DNA of 64,000 bases from Halopseudomonas salina. Its GTDB lineage: Bacteria; Pseudomonadota; Gammaproteobacteria; Pseudomonadales; Pseudomonadaceae. The translations under genes were made by a program, and so were the position numbers. The stretch spans positions 114,139 to 178,138 of the forward strand of contig NZ_VTTI01000006.1 in assembly GCF_008641105.1 (NCBI RefSeq), read 5' to 3'. This document shows positions 1 through 10,232 of this stretch, in pieces (within the stretch, counting starts at the first letter, position 1; every line of letters starts with the position of its first letter). The notes beneath the pieces were generated by a model. That model did not search any database. It worked only from the letters and a program-made list of their open reading frames with translations, and was not told the DNA's origin.

Positions 1-1095
1 CTTGTTGGGGAGCATCAGGGTGATCTGGTGATCTTCAATCACGTCCTTACGCCCAGTCAGGAACGTAATCTTGAAGGTGAGCTCAAGTGTCGGGTGATAG
101 ATCGCACCGGCCTGATTCTCGATATTTTTGCCCAGCGAGCGCGCACTCATGAGGGCAAGCTCCAGGTTGAACTTGCTCAACTTGATCATTTGAGTACGCG
201 GCTGGTTCGTGGCTGGACCCACCTTGAACGTCAGAAGGGTGGTATTGGCCTGCGCGGTCCGGGTGAGACTCAGCTCGAAACCGACCGCCGTTTGCTTCGC
301 GAACGGATCAAACAGATTACCCGGCGGCTTGAAAAAGTGCGCAGCCAGCGTGAGCAGGCGCGCCGTGCACGCAAGCGTGCAGAGATTCCGGTGGTATCGC
401 TTGTCGGTTACACCAACGCGGGCAAGTCCACTCTCTTCAATACGCTGACCACATCTGAAGTCTATGCGGCAGACCAGCTGTTTGCGACGCTCGATCCGAC
501 CCTGCGTCGAATCGAGCTTGACGATATTGGTCCCACCATTCTGGCTGATACCGTCGGATTCATCCGGCATCTGCCGCACAAACTGGTCGAAGCCTTTCGG
601 GCGACGCTGGAGGAATCGGCTCAGGCTGATCTGTTGCTACATGTGGTTGATGCCGCAGATCCTGAGCGCACCTCACACGTTGAGCAAGTAATGAAAGTGC
701 TCGGCGAGATAGGTGCTGCGACGCTGCCGATGCTCGAGGTCTACAACAAGGTCGACCTGCTTGAGTCGGTAGAGCCACATATACAGCGAAATGAAGAGGG
801 TCTGGCGGTCAGGGTCTGGGTCTCGGCACAAAGTGGCGAAGGTCTTGACCTATTGGCCGAGGCAATGGCCGAGCGGCTTTCGGTAGATGTCATCCAGGAG
901 TCCTTTGTGCTGGAGCCCGAGCAAGCGCGCTTGCGTGCCCAGTTTTATGAAATTGGAGCGGTTGTCAGCGAGAGCATTGCCGATGATGGACGCCAGCAGC
1001 TTGATCTGAGATTGCAGCGCAGTGACCTGAATCGATTGCTCAAGCGTGAAGGCTGGCAAATGGACGCCTTTATCGAGCAACATGCGTTGCAATAA
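1..1095 (+). CDS. hflX: GTPase HflX (5' end missing)
   Basis: Ribosome-associated GTPase that binds the 50S subunit and splits stalled or stressed ribosomes. The frame is open from base 1, so the fragment has 364 residues and lacks roughly the first 60 compared with the usual ~430. The HflX-specific motif [12 protein letters not shown] lies near residue 87. The G domain follows: Walker A GYTNAGKS at about 136-143, DTVGF (G3) and NKVD (G4). The usual C-terminal extension is present and ends at a TAA stop. It precedes hflK-hflC, the standard order in Pseudomonas and E. coli. The true start lies outside the window. Confidence 0.95.
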   Translation, partial: LVGEHQGDLVIFNHVLTPSQERNLEGELKCRVIDRTGLILDIFAQRARTHEGKLQVELAQLDHLSTRLVRGWTHLERQKGGIGLRGPGETQLETDRRLLRERIKQITRRLEKVRSQREQARRARKRAEIPVVSLVGYTNAGKSTLFNTLTTSEVYAADQLFATLDPTLRRIELDDIGPTILADTVGFIRHLPHKLVEAFRATLEESAQADLLLHVVDAADPERTSHVEQVMKVLGEIGAATLPMLEVYNKVDLLESVEPHIQRNEEGLAVRVWVSAQSGEGLDLLAEAMAERLSVDVIQESFVLEPEQARLRAQFYEIGAVVSESIADDGRQQLDLRLQRSDLNRLLKREGWQMDAFIEQHALQ

Positions 1096-1206
1096 AGGCG
1101 TCGTTCGGTTCGCCCGTCAGGCGCGGTATGCTGTACCCTTGATCAGATAAGCGGAAAGACTTCAGGGTCTTTTTTGCACACAAGTTTACGAATAACGGAG
1201 AACGCT

Positions 1207-2391
1207 ATGGCCTGGAATGAGCCTGGTGGTGGTAAGAATCAAGACCCTTGGGGCGGTGGTGGCAATAACGGTAATCGTGGAGGCAAGCAAGGGCCCCCGG
1301 ATCTGGATGAAGCTTTGCGCAAGCTTCAGGACAGCCTGAATGGCATGTTCGGTGGCAAGAAAGGTGGCGGTGACAAGGGTGGTAACCGCGGTTCGGGTTC
1401 CGGCCAGGGTTTCCCCAAGGCTGTCCTGGGCATTGTGGCTCTTATTATTGTTGCCGTCTGGCTCTTCGCCGCTGTCTACACAGTTGATGAGCAGGAGCAG
1501 GCTATCGTGCTTCGCTTCGGTGAATACAACCGCACGGTCGAATCGGGCCTGCATCTTTATTTGCCGCCCTTTGAAAAGAAATTTCAGCGAAACGTCACCC
1601 AGGTACGTTCCTATCGGCAGCAGGGTCAGATGCTGACCCAGGACGAAAACATCGTTGAAGTGCCGGTTGCAATTCAGTATCGAATTTCCAACCTCGAGAA
1701 TTTTATTCTTGAAGTGGAAGACCCCGAGACCAGTCTTCGCCACGCAACCGAGAGCGCGTTGCGCCACGTTGTAGGTTCTACGCCGATGCATCAGGTCTTG
1801 ACCGAAGGCCGTGAGCAAATGGGTGTGGAGACCACGGAGCGGCTGCAGCGTTATCTGGATAACTACAACACCGGTATCACCGTCGTTCAGGTGAACATTG
1901 AAAGTGCCCAGGCGCCTGCTGCAGTGCAGGATGCGTTCGACGACGTTATCCGGGCCCGCGAGGACGAGGTTCGCGTACGCAACCAGGCTGAGTCCTATGC
2001 CAACGGCGTGATTCCGGAGGCCCGCGGTCAGGCACAGCGCCTGCTCGAGGAGGCCAATGGTTATCGCGACGAGGTTATTGCGCGTGCAGATGGTGAGGCC
2101 CAGCGCTTCAATCAACTGGTAACCCAGTATCGCTTGTCACCCGAAGTCATGCGTGAACGCATGTACATCGAAACCTTGCAGGACGTGATGAGCAATACGA
2201 GCAAGATTCTGGTGTCCGGTGGTGAGGGCAACAATAACCTGCTTTATCTTCCTCTTGATAAGTTGATGCAGCAGGGTGGAAATTCCGGATCTGGTTCGGC
2301 TTCAACTTCCTCGGGGTCTTTGGCTAACGATGCGGCCAACCGCCAGTCCCAGACCTCGCCGCGTGATGCGCGTTCACGGGAGACACGTTAA
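1207..2391 (+). CDS. hflK: HflK, subunit of the FtsH-regulating HflKC complex
   Basis: Membrane-anchored SPFH/band-7 protein that forms the HflKC cage around the FtsH protease and modulates its activity. The 394-residue product has a Gly/Asn-rich cytoplasmic N-terminus (residues 1-65), one transmembrane segment at about 71-92, then a periplasmic SPFH domain and an Ala/Glu/Arg-rich coiled coil. The C-terminal tail is Ser/Gly-rich. I chose ATG 1207, which gives the family N-terminus MAWNEPGGG and has CGGAGA upstream; an in-frame start at 1174 would add 11 unconserved residues. The stop TAA overlaps the hflC ATG by one base (TAATG), indicating translational coupling. Confidence 0.95.
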   Translation: MAWNEPGGGKNQDPWGGGGNNGNRGGKQGPPDLDEALRKLQDSLNGMFGGKKGGGDKGGNRGSGSGQGFPKAVLGIVALIIVAVWLFAAVYTVDEQEQAIVLRFGEYNRTVESGLHLYLPPFEKKFQRNVTQVRSYRQQGQMLTQDENIVEVPVAIQYRISNLENFILEVEDPETSLRHATESALRHVVGSTPMHQVLTEGREQMGVETTERLQRYLDNYNTGITVVQVNIESAQAPAAVQDAFDDVIRAREDEVRVRNQAESYANGVIPEARGQAQRLLEEANGYRDEVIARADGEAQRFNQLVTQYRLSPEVMRERMYIETLQDVMSNTSKILVSGGEGNNNLLYLPLDKLMQQGGNSGSGSASTSSGSLANDAANRQSQTSPRDARSRETR

Positions 2392-3263
2392 TGAGTAACA
2401 AGACAATTTTTGGTCTGATTCTGGCCTTGATAGTCGTTGTGGTCGGCTGGCAGAGCTTCTTCGTGGTCAGTGAGATTCAACGCGGTATCGTGCTGCAGTT
2501 CGGTAAGGTAGTCAGAACCGATGTGCAGCCGGGTCTGCACTTGAAGTTGCCGTTTGTGCAGGAAGCACGCTTGTTCGATGGTCGACTTCTTACCCTCGAT
2601 ACTGCTACCCAGCGGTATCTGACTCTCGAGAAGAAAGCGTTGATGGTGGACTCCTACGCCAAGTGGCGTATTGCCGATGTGGAACGCTTCTACACGGCCA
2701 CCTCGGGAATACGGGCCCTTGCCGAAGATCGCTTGTCTCGTCAGCTGGAATCAGGCTTACGCAACGAAGTGGCTCGCCGCTCGCTTAACGAAGTCGTTTC
2801 CGGTGAGCGTGATCAGTTGATGGCGGATATCACGACAGTGCTGGATACCAGTGCCCGTCGTGAGCTCGGGATTGAAGTCCTGGACGTCAGGGTCAAGGCT
2901 ATCGATCTGCCGAACGAAGTGAATCGCAGTGTGTTCGAGCGCATGAGCAGTGAGCGTGAGCGCGAGGCTCGTGAGCATCGGGCCAAGGGTAACGAATTGG
3001 CTGAGGGTATCCGTGCAGACGCAGACCGGCAGCAGCGCGTCATTCTAGCGGAAGCCTTCCGTGAGGCTGAGCAGGTCCGTGGTGATGGTGATGCCCAGGC
3101 GGCTGCCATTTATGCGGAAGCCTACAACAAGGACGCGGAGTTCTACTCTTTCTACCGCAGTCTGCAGGCTTATCGTGAGAGCTTTGCCAGCAAGTCGGAC
3201 ATCCTTGTCCTCGATCCCGATAGTGACTTTTTCCGTTATCTCCAGGGTGGCAGCGCGCCATAA
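2391..3263 (+). CDS. hflC: HflC, subunit of the FtsH-regulating HflKC complex
   Basis: Partner of HflK in the periplasm-facing SPFH complex that encloses FtsH. The product has 290 residues, with one N-terminal membrane segment at about residues 5-25, an SPFH domain (IQRGIVLQFGKVVRTDVQPG), and a long charged coiled coil rich in Glu, Arg and Ala (about 170-240). Length matches the family. Its ATG shares a base with the hflK stop. A hairpin and an intrinsic terminator follow within 90 bases, so hflK-hflC probably end one transcript here. Confidence 0.95.
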   Translation: MSNKTIFGLILALIVVVVGWQSFFVVSEIQRGIVLQFGKVVRTDVQPGLHLKLPFVQEARLFDGRLLTLDTATQRYLTLEKKALMVDSYAKWRIADVERFYTATSGIRALAEDRLSRQLESGLRNEVARRSLNEVVSGERDQLMADITTVLDTSARRELGIEVLDVRVKAIDLPNEVNRSVFERMSSEREREAREHRAKGNELAEGIRADADRQQRVILAEAFREAEQVRGDGDAQAAAIYAEAYNKDAEFYSFYRSLQAYRESFASKSDILVLDPDSDFFRYLQGGSAP

Positions 3264-3272
3264 TTCGAGTCC

Positions 3273-3303
3273 GGCCACGCCCTCAGCCTTTGCGGGTGTG
3301 GCC
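3273..3303 (+). other. Hairpin downstream of hflC
   Basis: GGCCACGCCC (3273-3282) pairs with GGGTGTGGCC (3294-3303) with one G-T wobble. It lies just after the hflC stop and has no T-tract, so it may protect the mRNA 3' end or cause pausing rather than act as a terminator on its own. Confidence 0.5.
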
Positions 3304-3328
3304 ACGGAAAAACGTGTTACAATCACGC

Positions 3329-3351
3329 AGCCGGGTTTTCCCGGCTTTTTT
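3329..3351 (+). terminator. Intrinsic terminator after hflC
   Basis: AGCCGGG (3329-3335), a TTTT loop, CCCGGCT (3340-3346) and an uninterrupted run of six T. This is a textbook Rho-independent terminator between hflC and the small membrane gene. Confidence 0.85.
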
Positions 3352-3412
3352 GTGACTGCCGTCTGCCTGAGCCGGATAAAAAGCGGCCCGGCCGGAACAT
3401 AGGATGCAGCCG

Positions 3413-3598
3413 ATGTGGCAAAGCCTGGCAACTGCAATGTGTCTGGTGTTGGTCATTGAAGGGCTGATGCCATTTCTCGCACCCGGTAGATGGAAGCGGA
3501 TGCTGACTGGTATTACTCAGATCAGCGACAGCCAACTGCGAATTATAGGATTGTGCAGTATGGTGATCGGCACCCTTTTTCTGTACCTGGTGCGTTGA
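3413..3598 (+). CDS. Small DUF2065 (YjeT-like) membrane protein
   Basis: A 61-residue protein with two hydrophobic segments separated by a basic/polar linker (SLATAMCLVLVIEGLMPFLA at the start and GLCSMVIGTLFLYLV at the end), matching the DUF2065/YjeT family that sits between hflC and hisZ/purA in gammaproteobacteria. Function is unknown; inner-membrane location is inferred. ATG 3413 has AGGA 8 bases upstream. The alternative ATG 3404 would add only three residues and overlaps that site. Confidence 0.8.
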   Translation: MWQSLATAMCLVLVIEGLMPFLAPGRWKRMLTGITQISDSQLRIIGLCSMVIGTLFLYLVR

Positions 3599-3648
3599 TA
3601 CCGTCTGATGCAGGCCACTTGTAATCACCATGTAGGAAGGTTGTGAAA

Positions 3649-4848
3649 ATGCCAACTGTTGATAGCTGGCTGTTGCCCGAGGGCATCGAGGAAGTTCTGC
3701 CCGAAGAGGCCGCACTTATCGAGGCCGCACGCCGGCAACTGCTTGATCTGTTTTCTTCCTGGGGATATGACCTGGTCATCACCCCGCATATCGAATATGT
3801 AGAGTCTCTATTGACCGGTGCCGGTCATGACCTGGAGCTGCAGACCTTCAAGATGGTCGACCAACTCTCAGGCCGTATGCTCGGCGTGCGGGCCGATATC
3901 ACGCCGCAAGTTGCGCGTATTGATGCCCATACCCTGGGCGCGGAAGGACCGAGCAGGCTCTGCTATTGCGGTAGCGTCATGCACACTCGACCGCGCACCT
4001 TGTCTACGGCGCGGAGTGTTATCCAGCTGGGCGCAGAGCTGTATGGTGATGCGTCCAGTGCCAGCGATATTGAAATCATTACCCTGATGCTCGAAACGCT
4101 CTCCAGTTGTGGGGTAAGTGGTGCGCATCTGGATATAGGGCATGTGGGTATCTATCGTGGACTTGCCCAGGCTGCGGGTCTGGATGAGAAGGTGGAGCAG
4201 GCGCTGTTTGACGCGCTGCAGCGCAAGGCGGTGGATGAGGTAAGGGCCATAGCTGAGCCGCTGGGGCAGAGTCAATCCTCTCTGGCGGCGATGCTTTGCA
4301 GCCTTGCTGAGTTGTCAGGTGGCGTGGAGGTGCTTGAGCGCGCCCACGTGTTGCTCGATGGTGCTCCAGAGTCGGTAATGGCTGCGCTGGACGACCTGGC
4401 CGAAATTGCTCAGACCCTGTCCCGCCAATATCCGGAGATTCCCCTGTATTTTGATCTGGGTGAGCTGCGTGGATACCACTATCATACCGGCGCAGTTTTT
4501 TCTGCCTACATTCCGGGGCTGGGGCAGAGTATTGCCCAGGGTGGACGTTATGACGATATCGGCTCGGACTTCGGGCGTGCGCGTCCGGCAACGGGATTTT
4601 CGACAGATCTGCGGCTGCTTGTGGAGCGCGGCAAGGTTAGCGCTGGTGCCGAGCGCTCGAGTGCCATATGGGCGGCTTATGCCAACGAGCAGGGTCTGCA
4701 GCGTGAGGTGATGAAGCTTCGCCGCGAGGGTGAGCGCGTCATAGTGGCGCTGCCGGGCCAGGTTGATGCTGACGCAGTCGAGCACGGCTGCGATCGTATT
4801 TTGCGCTGGCAGGGCGGGGCGTGGCAGGTCAAAAAGCTGGAAAACTGA
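3649..4848 (+). CDS. hisZ: ATP phosphoribosyltransferase regulatory subunit HisZ
   Basis: A histidyl-tRNA-synthetase-like paralogue that forms a complex with short-form HisG and is required for the first step of histidine synthesis. The 399-residue protein carries the class II synthetase-like core ([12 protein letters not shown] at the N-terminus, [23 protein letters not shown]). It lacks the anticodon-binding domain expected of a true HisRS. ATG 3649 is chosen because AGGAAGG ends 8 bases upstream; GTG 3643 is too close. It lies directly before purA, as in other pseudomonads, although the two act in different pathways. Confidence 0.93.
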   Translation: MPTVDSWLLPEGIEEVLPEEAALIEAARRQLLDLFSSWGYDLVITPHIEYVESLLTGAGHDLELQTFKMVDQLSGRMLGVRADITPQVARIDAHTLGAEGPSRLCYCGSVMHTRPRTLSTARSVIQLGAELYGDASSASDIEIITLMLETLSSCGVSGAHLDIGHVGIYRGLAQAAGLDEKVEQALFDALQRKAVDEVRAIAEPLGQSQSSLAAMLCSLAELSGGVEVLERAHVLLDGAPESVMAALDDLAEIAQTLSRQYPEIPLYFDLGELRGYHYHTGAVFSAYIPGLGQSIAQGGRYDDIGSDFGRARPATGFSTDLRLLVERGKVSAGAERSSAIWAAYANEQGLQREVMKLRREGERVIVALPGQVDADAVEHGCDRILRWQGGAWQVKKLEN

Positions 4849-6192
<1,344 letters not shown>

Positions 6193-6205
6193 TCATGCCT
6201 GAACC

Positions 6206-6234
6206 AAAAAGGCGCCCAAACAGGCGCCTTTTTT
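6206..6234. terminator. Bidirectional intrinsic terminator between purA and tRNA-Leu
   Basis: AAAAAGGCGCC (6206-6216), loop CAAACA, GGCGCCTTTTTT (6223-6234). The A-run on one side and T-run on the other make it work in both directions, ending purA on the plus strand and the tRNA transcript on the minus strand. Confidence 0.85.
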
Positions 6235-6303
6235 GTGTCCACAAACAAAACAGAAGAGTAACCAGAAATACTGTTGTGAAATAATGACTATTTGGAGAAC
6301 TAT

Positions 6304-6364
6304 AGCTTCGCCATCGGGCTTTGCCGTTGAAAAAACTATGGATTTTCAAGCGAAGCTGCCGATG
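6304..6364. repeat. Interleaved inverted repeats between purA and tRNA-Leu
   Basis: AGCTTCGC (6304-6311) is complementary to GCGAAGCT (6350-6357), and the adjacent CATCGG (6312-6317) to CCGATG (6359-6364). The arms are in an order that does not nest, so the two stems could only form together as a pseudoknot-like or alternative fold. Function unknown; it lies in the 3' trailer of the tRNA transcript. Confidence 0.4.
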
Positions 6365-6386
6365 CAAGTATCAGCAGTAGAAAAGA

Positions 6387-6473
6387 TGGTGCCCAGGAGA
6401 AGACTCGAACTTCCACGGCCTTGCGGCCACCAGCACCTGAAGCTGGCGTGTCTACCAATTTCACCACCTGGGC
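6387..6473 (-). tRNA. tRNA-Leu (anticodon CAG)
   Basis: Read on the minus strand: acceptor GCCCAGG pairs with CCTGGGC, D arm GTGAAATTGGTAGACAC, anticodon stem CCAGC/GCTGG around loop TTCAGGT giving anticodon CAG, a long class II variable arm (GGCCGCAAGGCC), T arm with TTCGAGTC, discriminator A and an encoded CCA. The 87-nt length and long variable arm are typical of tRNA-Leu. It is placed between purA and rnr, as in other Pseudomonas genomes. Confidence 0.96.
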
Positions 6474-6649
6474 ATTTCAGTCAATCTGGATGCTATGCTG
6501 AAACAGGCGTTTCGCGTTGCAACCGTTGTTGTGTTGACGGCGCGAATAATACGTAGCGGCCATGTGCTTGTAAACCCCCCGGTAAAAATAAATCCGTATT
6601 TGCCGGAAACAGGTGCATGAAAAGCCAATTCGCGGTTCAATAGAAGACT

Positions 6650-9196
6650 ATGACGAAAAAATCAATATCAAAAGACTCGGCCCTGCCGAGCAACTCCGAA
6701 CGTACTTCCGCATCATCAGTCGACTGGACCGCAATAGATCCAGAAGCGACACGCGAAGCCCAGAAATACGAGAACCCCATTCCCAGTCGCGAGCTTATTC
6801 TCAAACTGCTCGAAGACCGTGGTGCGCCTGCTACCCGCGCGCAACTCCAGGACGAACTGGGTATTTCCGGTGAAGAGGGAATCGAAGCCCTGCGGCGCCG
6901 GCTTCGTGCGATGGAACGTGATGGTCAGTTGATATACACCCGCCGCGGCGCCTACGCACCGGTAGACAAGCTGGATCTTATCAAGGGCCGCGTACAAGGC
7001 CATCGCGACGGCTTCGGCTTCCTGGTACCAGAAGCCGGCGGCGACGACCTTTTCCTTAGCCCTGCGCAGATGCGTCTGGTGTTTGATGGTGACAAGGTCC
7101 TTGGCCGGGTTACCGGCGTTGACCGCCGTGGTCGCAGTGAGGGCACGATTGTAGAAGTGCTTGAACGGGCCCATGAGGTACTGGTCGGTCGCTATTATCG
7201 TGAGAACGGGATCGCTTATGTTGCCGCCGATAATGCCAAGATCAATCATGAGGTACTGATCCAGCCTGGTTGCGAGCATGGTGCCGAGCCCGGTCAGTAT
7301 GTCGAGGTAAAGATAACCCAGTGGCCGAATATTCACCGCCAGGCCCAGGGTGAAGTAGTCGAGGTAGTCGGTGACTACATGGCTCCGGGTGTCGAGATTG
7401 AAGTTGCCTTGCGCAGCTACGACATTCCTAGCGTGTGGCCGCAGGCCGTTCTCGACGAGGCGAGCAAGCTTAAGGACCAGGTCGAGGAAAAAGACAAACT
7501 CAAGCGCGTTGATCTGCGCCATTTGCCGTTGGTTACGATCGACGGTGAAGATGCCCGGGATTTTGACGACGCACTCTATTGCGAGCCTCAGAAAGCCAGT
7601 GGTTGGAGGTTGTTCGCGGGCGGCTGGAAGTTGTATGTCGCCATTGCTGATGTTTCCCATTATGTGCCAGTAGGCTCGGCACTGGACGAGGAAGCGGAGC
7701 TGCGCGGTACATCGGTTTACTTCCCAAGCGAAGTGGTGCCTATGTTGCCTGAGGCGATCTCTAACGGCCTCTGCTCATTGATGCCGCGGGTTGATCGTCT
7801 AGCGCTGGTGTGCGAGATGACGATCTCCAAAAGTGGTGAGCTGACTTCCTACGAGTTCTGTGAAGGCGTGATTCACTCCCATGCGCGCCTGACTTATACC
7901 CAGGTCTCGAACATGCTCGAGCATCCCCGCAGTCAGGAAGGCATGGCGCTGTCCAAGCAATACGCCGAGGTTCTTCCTGCAGTCAAGGATCTCTATGAGC
8001 TTTACAAGGCTTTGGCGAAGGCGCGCCAGGGTCGAGGTGCAATCGACTTCGAGACCACGGAAACTCGGATTGTCTTTGGTGAGAACCGCAAGATAGCTGA
8101 AATTCGTCCCACTACCCGCAATGACGCACACAAGATTGTCGAGGAGTGCATGCTGGCGGCCAACGTAGCCACTGCGCGTTTTCTTGGAGACCTCGAGCTG
8201 CCCGGCTTATATCGCGTGCATGACGGTCCAAAGCCCGAGAAAGTTGAGCGTCTCCGCGAGTTCCTCAATGCGCTGGGTCTGTCACTGACACGCAAAAAGG
8301 GCGACCCGACACCAGAGGATTACGCCGAGGTTCTGCGTAAGGTCCAGGGGCGCCCGGATGCTCAGTTGATTCAGACAGTGATGTTGCGCTCTCTCAGTCA
8401 GGCGGTTTACAGCCCGCATAATGCCGGCCACTTTGGCTTGAATTACGAAGCTTATACGCACTTTACCTCGCCAATTCGTCGCTATCCCGACCTTTTGACG
8501 CATCGTGCCATTCGAAGCGTGATCCGCTCGCGCCGCAAGACTGATCTAGTCAAGCGTGCCGGTGCCGGGACCATCCCGAAAGCAGCCCTCTATCCTTACG
8601 ATATGCCGGCCCTAGAGCGTCTCGGTGAGCAGTGCTCGCAGAACGAGCGGCGCGCCGATGAAGCAACGCGTGATGTGGTCAGCTGGCTCAAGTGCGAGTT
8701 CATGCAGGATCGGGTGGGCGAGAGCTTCGATGGGCTGGTCACTTCAGTTACAGGGTTTGGTCTGTTTATCGAGCTGAAAGATATCTATATCGAAGGCCTG
8801 GTACATATCACAGCGCTGCCCGCTGATTACTACAACTTTGATCAGGTTCATCACCGACTGGTTGGCGAGCGCTCAGGCAGAAGCTTCCGTCTGGGAGACA
8901 CCGTTCGCGTCGTTATCGCCCGTGTTGATCTTGATGAACGCAAGATTGATTTCGAGATGGACAAGAGTCAGCCGGAAAACCAACGAACGGATGTTGAGGC
9001 CAGTCGGGCGGCTCGCAAGAGTCTGATCGAGGGCTCGAAAAAGGCCGGAGCGGGTGCAGCCAAACAGGGCCGGGCGCCGCGATCAAAGGGCGCTGCCAAG
9101 GCTCCAGCCGGTAAAAAGCCGGCTGAGAAAACCTCTACCGGTTCCGGACCGCGTGCTCCACGTGCGCCCCGAGCTCCGCGCAAACGCAAGACCTGA
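6650..9196 (+). CDS. rnr: Ribonuclease R
   Basis: Processive 3'-5' exoribonuclease that degrades structured RNA and takes part in rRNA and tmRNA-linked quality control. The 848-residue protein has an N-terminal winged-helix region (about 45-105), cold-shock domains, the RNB catalytic domain with its acidic cluster DGEDARDFDD (about 298-307), an S1 domain (about 685-770) and a Lys/Ala/Pro-rich basic C-tail (from about 780). Length suits RNase R rather than RNase II. The first ~25 residues are a less conserved Ser/Lys-rich extension, so a slightly later start cannot be excluded. rlmB follows after 19 bases. Confidence 0.95.
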   Translation: MTKKSISKDSALPSNSERTSASSVDWTAIDPEATREAQKYENPIPSRELILKLLEDRGAPATRAQLQDELGISGEEGIEALRRRLRAMERDGQLIYTRRGAYAPVDKLDLIKGRVQGHRDGFGFLVPEAGGDDLFLSPAQMRLVFDGDKVLGRVTGVDRRGRSEGTIVEVLERAHEVLVGRYYRENGIAYVAADNAKINHEVLIQPGCEHGAEPGQYVEVKITQWPNIHRQAQGEVVEVVGDYMAPGVEIEVALRSYDIPSVWPQAVLDEASKLKDQVEEKDKLKRVDLRHLPLVTIDGEDARDFDDALYCEPQKASGWRLFAGGWKLYVAIADVSHYVPVGSALDEEAELRGTSVYFPSEVVPMLPEAISNGLCSLMPRVDRLALVCEMTISKSGELTSYEFCEGVIHSHARLTYTQVSNMLEHPRSQEGMALSKQYAEVLPAVKDLYELYKALAKARQGRGAIDFETTETRIVFGENRKIAEIRPTTRNDAHKIVEECMLAANVATARFLGDLELPGLYRVHDGPKPEKVERLREFLNALGLSLTRKKGDPTPEDYAEVLRKVQGRPDAQLIQTVMLRSLSQAVYSPHNAGHFGLNYEAYTHFTSPIRRYPDLLTHRAIRSVIRSRRKTDLVKRAGAGTIPKAALYPYDMPALERLGEQCSQNERRADEATRDVVSWLKCEFMQDRVGESFDGLVTSVTGFGLFIELKDIYIEGLVHITALPADYYNFDQVHHRLVGERSGRSFRLGDTVRVVIARVDLDERKIDFEMDKSQPENQRTDVEASRAARKSLIEGSKKAGAGAAKQGRAPRSKGAAKAPAGKKPAEKTSTGSGPRAPRAPRAPRKRKT

Positions 9197-9215
9197 GCCG
9201 GGTGAATGTGCAGAC

Positions 9216-9953
9216 ATGAGTGATAGTGAATATGTATTTGGCGTGCACGCCGTTCAGGCGATGCTCGAGCGTTCGCCCAAGCGCGTAAAGGGGTTGATTC
9301 TGACCCGTGGTCGACTAGATGGGCGGGCCCAAACGCTCTCCGATCTGGCCGAAAACATCGGGGTCAATATTCAGCGTCTGGCACCCGAAGACATGGATAA
9401 GCTGGTCGAGGGCGTTCACCAGGGCGCTATTGCTCAGGTGTCGCCCAGCCAGATGTGGTCTGAGGAGATGCTTGATCGGCTCCTCGATGGGCTTGATACT
9501 CCGGCCCTGTTACTGGTTCTTGATGGAGTAACGGATCCGCATAATCTGGGTGCCTGCCTGCGCAGCGCTGATGCTGCCGGTGCCCATGCAGTGATCATTC
9601 CCCGTGATCGCTCGGCTAGTCTCACCCCGGTTGTGCGCAAGGTCGCCTGTGGCGCAGCCGAGACGGTACCCCTGGTTGCTGTTACCAATCTCGCCCGCAC
9701 GCTCAAGCAGCTGCAGCAGCGAGGGCTGTGGGTAATGGGTACTGCCGGTGAAGCTGAACAGCTGATCTACCAGGTCGATCTCAAAGTGCCCAGCGTGATC
9801 GTGATGGGTGCTGAAGGCAGTGGCATGCGCCGACTCACCCGCGAACACTGTGATTACCTGGCCAAGCTCCCGATGGCCGGTTCGGTATCCAGTCTGAACG
9901 TATCGGTCGCAAGTGGGATCTGTCTGTTTGAAGCGGTGCGGCAGAGAAGCTAG
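9216..9953 (+). CDS. rlmB: 23S rRNA (guanosine-2'-O)-methyltransferase RlmB
   Basis: SPOUT-family enzyme that 2'-O-methylates G2251 in the 23S rRNA P loop using S-adenosylmethionine. The 245-residue product begins with the substrate-binding domain (YVFGVHAVQAML). It has the SpoU motifs: DGVTDPHNLGACLRSADAAG (motif 1), VMGAEGSGMRRL (motif 2) and LPMAGSVSSLNVSVASGICLFE (motif 3). ATG 9216 matches the family N-terminus; an open frame upstream overlaps rnr and is not conserved. Adjacent to rnr, the usual order. Confidence 0.95.
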   Translation: MSDSEYVFGVHAVQAMLERSPKRVKGLILTRGRLDGRAQTLSDLAENIGVNIQRLAPEDMDKLVEGVHQGAIAQVSPSQMWSEEMLDRLLDGLDTPALLLVLDGVTDPHNLGACLRSADAAGAHAVIIPRDRSASLTPVVRKVACGAAETVPLVAVTNLARTLKQLQQRGLWVMGTAGEAEQLIYQVDLKVPSVIVMGAEGSGMRRLTREHCDYLAKLPMAGSVSSLNVSVASGICLFEAVRQRS

Positions 9954-10113
9954 CCGCAAGCCGCAAGCCGCAAGCTTCAAGCTTCAAGCTACAAGCTACA
10001 AGCTCAAAGCTCAAAGCTCAAAGCTCAAAGCTCAAAGCTCAAAGCTCAAAGCGACTTCACTCTGCTTGCCGCTTGCCGCTTGCCGCTTGCCGCTTGTAGC
10101 TTGCGGCTTGCGG
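9954..10113. repeat. Heptamer tandem repeats forming a large inverted repeat
   Basis: Immediately after the rlmB stop are 14 perfect period-7 units (9954-10051): three CCGCAAG, two CTTCAAG, two CTACAAG and seven CTCAAAG. After a 12-base spacer come seven units in inverse orientation (10064-10112): four GCTTGCC, one GCTTGTA and two GCTTGCG. The two arms can form a large imperfect stem-loop. Heptamer units are incompatible with codon conservation, and the Lys/Leu/Gln/Ala-rich translation is spurious. A decayed relative lies at 20433-20510. Similar GCAAGCT-type repeats are known from many Pseudomonas chromosomes. Confidence 0.9.
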
Positions 10114-10181
10114 CCCAAAGCTATAAGGCTTGCCTCTTCACCACCACTCCCATAGAATGTGCGCCCCAAACTAGAGTTCTA

Positions 10182-10232
10182 CTCCTTGCCAGACCATGTT
10201 GGGTGGCTGGCTACAACCCGTAAGGAGCACTA
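10182..10232 (+). promoter_or_regulatory. Putative S6:S18-type leader element before rpsF
   Basis: CTCCTT (10182-10187) is complementary to AAGGAG (10222-10227), the rpsF Shine-Dalgarno sequence. Inside, GGGT and ACCC can form a second short stem, leaving an asymmetric internal loop with CCG next to the outer stem. This resembles the S6:S18 autoregulatory mRNA motif described in many bacteria, where the S6-S18 complex binds a CCG-containing bulge. The structure was judged by eye. Confidence 0.5.

Noticed and set aside
1186..2115. 309-codon antisense frame over hflK
   Set aside because: Composition mirrors the hflK codons, there is no known domain and hflK is certain.
9954..10113. Possible CRISPR-like array
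   Set aside because: Units are 7 bases with no spacers and form an inverted pair; there are no cas genes nearby.
9913..10155. An 80-codon open frame rich in Lys, Leu, Gln, Ser and Ala over the heptamer repeat
   Set aside because: It is simply a translation of the period-7 repeat, has no ribosome-binding site and overlaps the end of rlmB.
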